A model generated the notes under the pieces. It ran no database searches and had not been told where the DNA came from. It was given only the letters and a program-made list of their open reading frames with translations. Shown piece by piece: positions 33,929 to 46,300 of a stretch of DNA of 64,000 nucleotides. The translations under genes were made by a program, and so were the position numbers. The number at the start of each line of letters is the position of its first letter. The stretch's first letter is position 1. Origin of the DNA: Membranipora membranacea. Taxonomy: Eukaryota > Bryozoa > Gymnolaemata > Cheilostomatida > Membraniporidae. The stretch spans positions 26,288,001-26,352,000 of the forward strand of contig OU612068.1 of assembly GCA_914767715.1 (NCBI GenBank). The letters are read 5' to 3'.

Positions 33929-36900
33929 TCGGCTATTAAAACAACTCCTTGATCTGAAGAGTTTAAAAAAATAGATCAAAAGCTAGTCCTTGTGGAAGAT
34001 AGGCTTTTAATCGGATTGAATCGGATATTGCCAACTATATTGTATTAAAATAATTAGTTTATTTTTCCTGTGGAAGACTTGTTATGCACGCCACCGAAGT
34101 TTGAGAGTTATAGCAGGGTGGGGCTAGCAATATTATGTAAAGTCTGATACCTCAAAGCATACAGCAGCACGTCCTCGCCCATGGATGAGTCAAGGGCTAT
34201 ATCGTAATACTCTAGTCATATCCTATAGTCAACAGAGTCCACTTAGCATAGCGTTTACATCATGTAGTACACTTAACCCTTGGTGGGTGGGTGTACCTGT
34301 ACTAAACACTGGAGGCAATTTGTATTGTCACCTAACCTTACATAATGAGGATACTGAGGCAAAGCTGATAATGATTATTTATTCTGAAAGTATTTTTCTA
34401 CTCATTGTCGTAATTTTTGTTATAGCCAAATGATTATTGAATATTTATTAACAAAGATTATCCTCACATTCAACAATGAGCTCAGTAATGATGCATTGTA
34501 GATAATACTATTGCGAATGAGATTATTTTTAATCTACACTTAGTATAACTATTTACGATTGCGCCATCTGAATCTTTGTTATGTAAAAACCAGTGAGAGG
34601 CCTTTTTAGCCTCGGTGATGGTTTTCTCAATGACTCTATGATAGCAATCAAGTTTTCTCTGCAAATATCTCCTAGAGGTGTGATAAGACTCTAATGCTCA
34701 TTCAGGGGAGGAGGAGGAGGGGGGGCGTATTGTTGGGATTGGTGGCCCTGATTTTTACAACTGTCGACTTAGTAATATTTGGCTTCTCCTGGTCAGAGGT
34801 ATGCTTATTTCAGTTCCACAAACATGTAACATAAATTCCTGTGGGAACCCTTAAGTTGTGCCTTATCATTGTTGACTAAAAAGCCTGATTCTATGAATTT
34901 CACATCATGACCCTGAGACTTATCTGAGTCTGAGTTTACTTACTGTCTCACCTGTGAGTTATCCAATCGGATTCTGAGATATCAATATTATGTCGCAAGT
35001 AGGGGTCAAGGGGGAGTAATATGAAATTAAGATTTTATTAATTATACTTATCAAGTTTATTAAATTGTTTAACCTATATTTGAGGATACAATGATTAATC
35101 CAAACACTCCATAGGATGTCAATGATATAATGATGTTAGTATCCAAGAGTTATAATTATCTAGTAGAAGTCCATCTTGTTTATGACATTTCTGTGACTGA
35201 TATTCTCTCTGTGTGCCGATGAGACAATTCTCATGTCCTGGTATTGAACCTCTGATGGTTTGTTGCCTTTGCCCAGTGATGTGAATATTCGTATAATTGG
35301 ATAGATTGTTGTCATTCTTGTTGCATCAATTAGGATTTCACTACAGGTGTCAATTTAAACTACTTCAACTAACAGGCGTAATTAACCCAGGTTGGTGTAA
35401 TCAAAATTTACAGACCTTTGAACATTTGCTCCCAGAATAAACTTGAAAATTACTATTACTTTTAGCAGACAATCTTGCATGGAATTCCACTATATTGTTA
35501 ATTTTGTAATTAAATAGATTGATCATGTGTTACACTTGTGACCTGTGCGTGAAGTCTTATTATTAATTGTTATACAGATAGATATATGTGAAGCCTCTGA
35601 CGTGGTGCAGACCTCATTTTTCACTGTCTGGATACAAGCCAAATATTTCGATAACACCAGACCACACCACAGAACACCAGCGAGGAAGTGAGTTGTATGC
35701 AAACATGACATCTTTTAACTTCTGTATTATAATTTTCTGCTTTGTAATCACAGCTTTTCCCCTGCAGCTCTCTTGCTTTATGATGTGTAAACAGAGATAT
35801 GAGGGGTGACTTGTTTGTGGTCTTTACTCAATCCAAGCTAATAATAGGCTATTATTGTATTATCGTCAGTAACATAAGCTTTTTATTGTAATTGATCAGC
35901 GAGCCTTGTGATACGGGATAGTTGGTCTATAATGGACTATATTCCATGATAGGATCCTTTCTTGTCATTTGAGATCGGTGCTAGCTTGTGATGATGACTA
36001 GTTTGCTATGAAAGGAAGGACAGGATATCCACTATCAGGCGATAAAAGGCTTCAGTCATCTCGCTAATTGTGTCACCTTTTTCTTCTGGAGATTGGCATC
36101 AGCGTATTATCAGGTGGGTGTTGCTTGCTGTTGACATGAGCTGATCTATCGGTACCATTTTTGGTTATCACAATTTCAGGTTTTTAATTGATTTGGCAAC
36201 GCTGTTCAAATTGTCTATTTGTATCAGGCTATCGTTCAAGAGGTTTAGGCTTTACCACTATAACTACCACTTTCTTATTTGCTCATCCTTTGGCATCTTG
36301 CTCAAGTAATCTGGCTTTGCTTCTTACACTGTTTATGCCTTGCTTTGATGTTGATTTTCTAAATGTTGGCTAGCCTCCTCTCAATGGTCACACTACCGTT
36401 ACTATGAAGTGTGAAGTATATGTAGTGTACCATCGAAATCACCAAACTCTGCCATAGTTTTGTGCCTTTTGGGGTCGGTAGTGTAGATCTTTATAGTGGC
36501 CGGTTGTTTCTTGGCAGCTTTCACCTTTTTCGGACTTTTTGATCCTACCGCCAACAGTTACGGAGTGTTTCAGAACCTTGGATATGCCGGCGCAGCCTTG
36601 TACCATCATTATGATGGCACTGTGATGTTCACCATAAAAAACTTTTATACTTCTTGCTTCACACCATTCCCATAACATTGCAGAATGCCAGTGATCAAAA
36701 TAATATGCTATGAGACCACAATGTAGTGAATAATTCGAAAGCGGATCTTTGAAGTATATTTTAAGTTGATGGCAGGCTATATTAGTTTTGAAAGGAATAG
36801 AATTTCTTACAATCTGCTGGAAGGTCCCCATGGCTTTAGTTGATCTAGGGACTGCACTGATTTAGGAAGCCCCTAGACATGTAACTTATGAGGGATATAC

Positions 36901-37344
36901 ATATTTGCTATTCCTTTGAGGGCATTCTACATCGGTCCTCTTTGAACACAAAGGAGTACTGCCCGTGTTTGCACTATGTAATACCTGTATACAAAACATC
37001 AAGTTAATCCGTTTCATATCTTATCTTAGTCGCAGACCCAATAAATATAAACTAGGAGAATTGGCACTTTCCCCAACTCATTGTTAGGAATTATAGGCTA
37101 TAATTCTATATACAGCATTCCTAACATCCACATCACATTGAACTAATTGTAGATATCATGATAAGTTGTCCATACAATCGCTGCATGCTTTATATATTTG
37201 CAGCTCTGACTGGGTGATAAAAGTGAAAGGTGTATCAGAGATTAGTGATATCTTGATTATAGAGTAGGGACACATAACTAGCTAACCTCCAGACAGTACA
37301 CACAGAGTTAGTGACAGCTGCAGGAGTTCGACAAAGACCTTAAC
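33929..37344. other. Intergenic between VPS45 and septin
   Basis: Holds the VPS45 3' flank, a G-rich run (34705-34725), a nested hairpin at 37082-37127 (TGTTAGGAAT/ATTCCTAACA) and the presumed septin promoter. A stretch at about 35578-35692 is open in two frames and ends in a good donor (GTGAGT), so an unassigned exon is possible. No gene is firm. Confidence 0.4.
36439..36831 (-). CDS. Uncharacterised 130-aa open frame
   Basis: ATG-started frame; product includes QQIVRNSIPFKTNIACHQLK and a basic C-terminal part. No domain is recognised and no splice partner seen. It is long for chance in AT-rich DNA, but another frame of the same strand is also open over a basic stretch (KSPKKVKAAKKQ). Confidence 0.2.
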   Translation of the reverse strand: MGTFQQIVRNSIPFKTNIACHQLKIYFKDPLSNYSLHCGLIAYYFDHWHSAMLWEWCEARSIKVFYGEHHSAIIMMVQGCAGISKVLKHSVTVGGRIKKSEKGESCQETTGHYKDLHYRPQKAQNYGRVW

Positions 37345-40300
37345 ATGGCGACCAGTGGACTCTCCTCCCGTCTCAGCTCTACCCTTAGTAGTGGAGGCAG
37401 CACTAGTAGCAGCAGCAGCTCGACGTCGTCAGCACTGGCCCGACGTCGCGCTGAGAGAGCAGAGAGGGAGAAGGAGAGAGAAAGGGAGAGACAAAACTTC
37501 CTACAGTCCAGACAGGAGAGGACAACTTTATCTAGTAGAAGGCACCAGGAAAATGTTCCAGGTGATGGATTGAATACTGGCACTGGCTACGGTGATGCTC
37601 AAAAATCTGAAGGGATATACAGAGCTGAGTCTGAGAACAGTGAGGTCCGTATAAATATATACAAATAGAAATAAATGTTCTGCTGAAAAGATTTTGTGTG
37701 AGAATCAGATCTAGGATCATCATTTTGGAATGAGCTGTGGGTCAAATTCATAATAAATGATTCCATCGATCAGCATTATCAAGGTATCTTAGTATCTCTG
37801 TATATGCTAGCTTCATGTGCAGAACGATGGTTTTCTTATGACTCAATGATACAACATTTTTTACCTCTACACTACACTTTGGCGTGCCGGAATTGGACTT
37901 TGCTGGTACAACAAAGAGGACACCGAACATTCAATTTAATATTTTGGTCTCATGGGGATCGAAAAGCTTTTTGTGGTTGTTTACAGTGTTTACTCTGTTG
38001 TGATTGATGAAAGCGATGAGAGTTACATCGCCTTGCAATTGTCTAAAAAACAATACTATGAAATGACTTGTTGGTCCCAAAATCCCTTTAATGAATTATC
38101 ATTGTTTGTGACCCAGATGCCAATTAAGATAAAAATAATGATTGTTGATTGCACATGACACAATGCTTGTTGTACAGCAGCAAATATTGGGAGTGTGGCC
38201 CAAGTGATATTTTGTAGCAGCAATGATCCTTGTTGGAATGGTTGAGTAATTCTTAGTTATTGGCTAACTAAACCATTATGTAAGGTTAACAAACTGATTA
38301 CAATAATACAAGGCATCAAAAGAAATCCTTCAGACGTTATTAACAAATCATTGGCATTAACAAAAGAATAAGCTCTTCGAAAATGTTATCATAGTAAGTA
38401 TAGAAAATAAGAAAAGGGGTCAATGATTTTTTCAATAGGCTGACAGCGCTTATACTAGCAGCGAGACTAGTGTCCCTTGTAATTCACTTCTCGCTTCTCT
38501 CCACAGTACTCACACAAAATTTCATCTGATATCAGCTGGACTGAAATGCAAATTTTATGATCTGCATGCAAATCAGAGTAATCTGATCCAATTACTACAC
38601 ACAGGCTGCGCAGCACACTTGGAGTGTTTTACTATATTTATAAGTAACGCAGCATAGCATACCAACAACAGCTCAGGCATACATACACAGCAGTCATTGC
38701 AGTGAAAGTCTCCCTGTCATATGTGTGTGACCACTTGCAGCAGGTGGTTGCTAAGTGCTTTACGTCTCATTAACTCATTTTCTCCTGCGCTGAACCCGAG
38801 CAATGACACTACTATAATCAGATCACACATCGCTTCCTATATCAGCTGAGCTATAGTACGTCCAGTGATTACTCCTACTTTGATCACTGACAGGACACCA
38901 CAGGACCACCACTTCGTTTGATTGGCATCTTTTACAACCTGATAAAATAGCTGCGTAAGATAACAAAGTAGTACTGGAGATAATTGTATACCTAACATCA
39001 CCGAAAATCAGTGAGAAACTGGAGGATATATCAGCATAATTATTTACTGTTGAGCTGTAAAACAGATTATACATCAAAGGATTGATCGAGGAAGTATTCT
39101 GCAACGGAACAATGAAGGATGAAAATCTACCTCCAGGAAAGTGTCGCAGAAAACTAACGCAGCAGATCATCTATGGGGTACAAACCTCTATCTCTCGTGA
39201 AATAAAGGATTTTATTTTCATGCAGGAAAATTGTACGATGCATGCGATGATTATCTTAAGCTCTGTGGCGCGTCACATGCGCAATTTACAGATGATTACA
39301 ATTGTTTGGATGTGCTATGTAGCTCTTGCAAAAACCGTTGGAATGTCACCAAGGCCTGCAAAGTTTAATAGCAAATAAAGTATTGCAAATTATGTACTGT
39401 ATGTTTTATACCTGCCTGATTTTTCTCATCATGCTAATAGTCACAGGATATCTTTTACAGAAAGAAGAGGAATGTATTGGCTTTGCAACACTTCCGGATC
39501 AAATACACAGAAAAGTTATCAAAAAGGGATTCCATTTCACGATCATGGTGGTCGGTAAGTGAAGACAAACATACTAAGACGATAAGTTGGGAGCAGTATG
39601 AGGCTAGAGACTAACACTTAGTGTCTAGCCTCTAACTGCTGTCTCTAATGGGTTCAGTTTTTCTCAGATTACTGTTTGGATTATGTATGTGAAGGTGCGG
39701 TATATCACCTGTGTCTGTACTCTTATTTTCTAGTTAGTTGGTTATTATTGTCCTCTGAAGTTATGTACCCAGGTTTTAGTCTCCAAAACCTGCATATTCT
39801 ATGTAATTAAAATCGTAACTTCTTCCAATGTTGTGACAGGATAATGTTTGTCTTGTTTTGGAATTAGGGCTGGCCGACTATTATCAGAACCAACCTTGGC
39901 ATGGGATAGTTTACTTATTTCTATCACAGCACGTCGACAAAAGTATCACCCATGATCATTGTCTGCTAGCTCATCCATTGCCATGTATATTTATAAATAT
40001 CTCTTGGTTATGTGATGGCTTCCAAGATCATCATGTCCATGTTACATATATAAGGATGAGGTGCTTGTTGCATATTATCACTCTGCACATGTGTTAACAG
40101 TTTAGGCATATATTTGTATCGGCGACATAGACCTGTAACAAGTTCTCCTTGTCGCTAAATTGAGAAAAATGTGGCGGTATTTAGGACACAAAAGTACAGA
40201 GGTTATATATCATAACCTTGAACCATGTGTGTTGCCTTTTTTGACAAAAGGCAGTGATTTTAGTATACTGCTAAGGACTAACAGGCCGAGTCGTTGAATT

Positions 40301-43300
40301 TAGTTGAATCATTTTTACTCCATCGCACCGATGAGGGAGTTCATTAGGATATCGTATCAATCCTGATATAGCGCTATACAGTATAACTGACTTTTCTATA
40401 TTTTTATATAGAGGAGTCAGCTTTTATATGGAGTCAGCTTTCTATAGAGTGTAGGCTATAGTTGACTTTTTATATTTTTTGTTAGCTGGCGGTAAATGTT
40501 AGGGAAATTCGAGTTTTTGCGAAGGTTCCAACTCACTGGTCTGGTTTGGGTTTTTTTGTCGGTCATAACTGAGTGATCATTTTGTTGCATAAGCTGCTTT
40601 CTAAGGCAGGGCAACGACTTCAAGTTACCACTTTGTGAATACAATGCTAGTGAAGTGTTATTCAAACACCTGTGCTATAATCCTGAATATTTACTGGCTA
40701 ATGTTATTGTCCCGCATTTAACAAAGGGGTACTTTGCTATCAGCATTCTATCAGTGTATTTTAGGACTCACACCTAGTTGCAAACTGTGTTGGGCCCTAA
40801 TATTAGAGGTGCTTATTACTTGTAAGGTTTCCCCCCCCCCCCCCCCCCCTAATATTAATCCTCCTTAGGCAGTAGGCCTATTACATTGATATCAACACTG
40901 TGAGAATAAGTCAAAACTGACAAAGAAAGCGTAATAAAAACCCCAATCCGAACATCTTTTGCCTATGGGTACCGACTCCACATGAGAGATATGACACCTA
41001 GTAGGCCTCACTGATAATATTTTGTAAATATAGTTCTTAGCTACGCTTTACCACCTTTTCCCACAAACCCAAATTCTTGAGAGGGCTAGCATGCTTCTGC
41101 ATACCAATTATTTACCGATGCTCAGTTGATAAGAGGACAACTGTTACGGTAGATGATTGGGTATGCAATAATGGAAATTAGTTACTGGGAAGTTTTGGAG
41201 CCAGCGTCGGAGCTTTTTCTTGATACAGTTCTTTGTTGGTGATCTCAAGATTACACAGCTTAACAATCTATGCCGTACAGCTTTTAGTAAACTGCATTGT
41301 TTGCTCATTTTGGAACCTGATATATCCTTATAGGCATGAAATCATGTAATTTTTGATTGTTGTGAGGCCCATATCACAAAGTAATCTACTGCTCTACCTG
41401 CTCTCCATTCTGTGCACATTTTATGATGAAAACCATTTCGTCCCTTTGTAGGTGAATCTGGCCTGGGAAAGTCCACACTGATCAACAGCTTGTTTATGAC
41501 AGATCTGTACAAAGACCGGCGTCCCCTTGGTGTTGAAGGTTAGTTGCATTACAAAATTAGGTATTGGAACCTGTTTCAAAACTCAAGAGAAGACAACCCA
41601 GTGAGGAATGCAGATTAAAAATTATGATAAATTTGTGGTGTTTTGGTTTGAGAGATTGAACCGTCAATTTGTGCAAGATTAAATGATGTATTAAACATGC
41701 TGCACATGGTACCAGAATATGAGTTTACCACAGAACATAGTGATGGAAGCTATATTAATTGCGTTCAGCTGAAATCAGCAAGGTCTCCCTACCAGAGCCC
41801 CATCCCCAGCAAGTTACCTCAGGCTAGATGTCTTCCATCCTCCCTGCAGCAATAATACCATATAGATGATTGATTCATATATTATTGCTAGCACCTGTAA
41901 CTATGACTTAGGGCAAAACAAAACTGACTGTCAGATGCAAACTACAGCACTGACACAAGTTTGACGCTGTGCCGATTTTTCACATGTTTGATCACATCCC
42001 TCTTCAAACTTTGAAAACATTACGGTAATCCGTCAGACAGACTCAGTGCAAAGTTCATCCACCTGTTGTAACTAAGATGTCACAAAACAAATACGTCTGT
42101 GTGATAGAGAAGTTTTGGGGGGGGAGGGGGTGGATGGGAGTGGGGATTGTCTTGTTTTCTGGAGCAGGTCATCCCAGATAGGAGTCTATCGGTTAGTATA
42201 TCCGAAATTTGACCCTAACCAAAAGGACCAGCTTACCTAACATACAATATTAAGATGCCGCTTGCTTTTCCTTGCCTTTGATGTTATCGCATCAACAATG
42301 ATTATAATTGCTATCGTGACAGCCTACTCAAAAACTTCACTGAGACAATTATGTAAAAATTCATCTACCGAAGGGAAGGTGAATAATAGTTTATGCAACA
42401 ATCTGTCTCATTACGACCAGTGATGTGTTTGGGTGTAGTTCTTCTGGGAAATTAACCTTCGGCATGCTACACAATTAGTATTTTCCTGTCTCCATAGAAA
42501 TCTTTTCACACAAATCAGAATGTTGTGCTCGAAATGGAATAACATAGGTGTTAATTTTTCATGGAAGGTTGCCTAGGCCCGCAACGACAAAACAAAGTGT
42601 CAGCTAATTGAATTGCCAATCTTATTCAATTTCCGCTAAATTACTACCTTGAGCTTGTCTGTTAGAATGAAGGGTGGATAAACACAGTCTGCGAGCATGG
42701 ACATACAAACCCGTCATTCTAAAACTCGGTAAAAATACGCAATGTGGTATGGCGGTCAAGCTATCCGGAGGAAAAAACAAGCAATATGCACGAACGACTG
42801 GTAACCGATCTAAGTGATACATATAGATAGACTCGACAGACTTATTATGGTGATACATTAACCTGACTGTCAATAGGATAGACAGGCTGTATTATGCTGA
42901 TTATGTTTTCATTACCTACCCGTACGTCCTGGGTATATCATGTCATCCCACATAAACATCAGTATTCCTAACGATACTCAGTAAACTTAGATCGCAAGCA
43001 GAGTGAGAGAGGATCATTGATGCATGTAAATGGTGTGATCAACTATTGTTATGATTTTTCTCCATAGTGGCATAGGTTTACAACAGTAAATAAAAGGCCC
43101 ATTTAACTTTTCAATCGGATTAAGTCTACCCCTAAATCTGAAACAACTGTTGATCAACCAAACCATGACCACCACATGAAAAAAGGAATTTAATCTCAAT
43201 AAATATCTCCTTTTCTACTAAAATCATCTCATCTGATGAAGATAATAACCGACGAAAGTCAACTATTTCTATGTCGGTTGCATGATCAGAAGAAAAATTT

Positions 43301-46300
43301 GTACCTGATCATTCAACTATCATAAAAATACTTCATTTTCCATTGTTCGCTGGCATGACTTAACAATTTCCCATCTATTGACTGTCCTTGCTGATCCATG
43401 ACTATACAATGATATATCTTGATTTAGATCGATTAGACTCAACAACTAAGATTGAAGCTCAGAATCTAGACATAGAAGAAGCGGGAGTCAAACTTCGCCT
43501 CACAATCATAGACACTCCAGGGTTCTGTGATAATCTGAACGGAGAAGACAGGTAAGGGAGACAACTCATGAACATTTTGTTGACTACGCATTTTTAGCTC
43601 CGAGGTGATTCAATCATCATTCCTGTGCAGAATCAACACAACAAATGAATGGTGACTTTCATAACAATCCCTGGATGAGGATATTTCATAGTCATGAATA
43701 TGTACCATAAACTGTTAGCTGAAGTCGTATCAAGAAGATTCTATGTCGTGAGATGTAATAGATGCCTGAGTCACTGCTGAGTACTGGTCTGGAATGCATT
43801 ATTTCAATTTCCTCAAATAAGTTTATTTTGAGATGACCAGGGATGCTTGCATTTTGTAGTATCATACTTCAAAAATGTTGATTGTCTTACATCATTCAAG
43901 CCGTGGTCATAAAAATCGCTTAGGGGATGACTATTAGATTTAATGGATATCATGCTCCTAAATATTCTAGACCGTTGTAGTTGTTTGCATACCATGAACT
44001 TATCCCTCAGTGCAAAATGACTGCACTCAATGATTCAAAGTCTATGTGATGCAAAAACATCCCTGACTGGTGTTGAGCACATGTGGTGTGCAGACTTTGT
44101 TTGATGCGATAAGTAAACTAGGAAGACAGCAAAATGTACAAAGCGGGTCGGGCAATAGTTCAAGGCTTAATTGCAAAGTCATTCAGTGGATTGCCATAGG
44201 TTTCTGGTAGTGCAGAAAATAATGTGAACGAGTACAAACCAGTAGTGACAGGTTATGTTAATCCTATAATCCTCAATGTAAGGGGGATTGAAATACTGTT
44301 CTGGTATCCAACAACCTCACATATTTGGTGATTAATGCCCCATGAACAAAGTCTCACATTTTATCTGAATGCCACTAAACAAGACAATAAGATTATCTTT
44401 CTTGGTGAGGTGGTCAAGTTCAAATTGGTGCTTCACTATCAAACACTGATCCATCCAAATAAACCATCCATGAGATATGCTACTGTGTAGAGTGTCAGTG
44501 TAAACTTACACTCTCATAACAGACTCAGGACACTTATGACAGCTGATGCCAAGCAATTAAATACTCTGACATGCTTCTCTAGGCATACTTCAAGCTGTAG
44601 CAACAGTTATGTTATACTCGAAATCTGTATCTGTTACGTTGTTATCGCTCATCCTAGTTTATTTATTCTGTAAAAATATCCGATGACAGTGATTTCATGT
44701 TTGTATATTTTGAACATGAATTATAATATGTCATTATAGTGGAATATTTTACAGGACAATTAACTGAGTTGTATGAATCCGGAATGTTTCAGGGTGAATC
44801 CAGGCTATTGGAGGACCACTTTATGTTGCTTTGTCAAGGCAGGCTATATATTTTGTGGAGCCAGTAGTGTAACTGCATACTGTATACTGCATTCTACATA
44901 ATGCATACTGTATATACAGAGTTATAAAATTGCTGTTGTCGTTTCCGGATTAGTTCTCATTCTTTTTGCTTGTCATTTGTAGCATAAAACCTGTTGAAGA
45001 GTACATAGATTCTCAGTTCAAGCTCTATTACCACGCAGAGAGTGGTCTGAACAGAAAAAATATCCAGGACAGTCGAGTGCATTGTATGTTATACTTTGTA
45101 TCGCCATATGGACACGGGTATGTAGTGGAGTTGTGTTTACTTATACTTAGAAATATGTCATTTGAATGGCAACAAGGTCAGTCAAGACAATAGAATGGTG
45201 ACAGCTGTGGAAAATCCAGCTGTAAAAATATCAAGGTTGCCATTTCAACCAACTTTTTTTTGTATTTCATTTATGTCAAATTTTAAGTATAAAACATACA
45301 GCATCATTTCGACTGTCTTTCATGTTACATGGGTAAGCATGTTAAATAAGCTGATTGGGTGTCTATGAATGTCAAGTATGTAATCCAGCAAATGCAATAC
45401 CTTGTGTATGATAGGGTCTTCTCCGTAGCACTTCAGCCAGTTGCACAGTATTCCACACTTGATAGGATTGATATCAGGTTTCACATTCCGTTGTACAGGT
45501 TGAAGCCTATAGATGTCGAGTGTATGAAGAGGTTACATCATAAAGTCAACATAATCCCAGTAATAGGAAAGTCAGACACACTTACAAGGCCTGAGATTAT
45601 ACGGAATAAAATAAAGGTAAGGAAGATCTACAACATCTACAATACCTGAACTTAGATACTCCTCACTCTTTATTATTATTATGTGCAGCTATCAGCGGAG
45701 GGTGTTATGACTCACAACTAGTTCTAGTATGAGTGCTCAAACGTTGCACGGACCGATGGTAGTAGTATTTCATTTTCAACCACCTTACCATCCTGTCCCC
45801 CAACGTGGTTGTGGTTGATAATAAGTTCCGAAGTCTGAACACTTAAAATAGTTATGCTATTTACTTTTACGAGAAAGCTATTCCGCAACCAGCAAACCAG
45901 GCATAGGAATCAAACCGGGAACTATGTCCGAAACTCCCATGAGTAAATACCTCATGAAGTCTAGGGTGTTCCTCACCCTGAGTTATGATCAGATTATGTA
46001 TGTAAAATTATAGGTGCTAGAAGATATCAGACAACACGGTATCAAAATATACGACTTCCCTGAGTGTGACGAGGATGAGACAGATGAGTTCAAACGTCAA
46101 GATGCTGAGCTCAAGGTAAGGAACAAGCCTGTGGGGTCTTTCAATTATAAAAAGCAATGCTTTACTAAAGCATGTTATCACTATCGCTCAATATTATCAC
46201 TCACTTGGTCGCTCAATTAGACAATTCGTTCTCAAATCGCTACCTCAGAATGTATGAAGTTTCATCAATGACAGAGCGATTTGAATGCAGTGAGTGAGCG

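Noticed and set aside
37308-37583. Minus-strand leucine/serine-rich frame at the first septin exon
   Set aside because: Its low-complexity composition is the complement of the serine- and Arg/Glu-rich septin exon.
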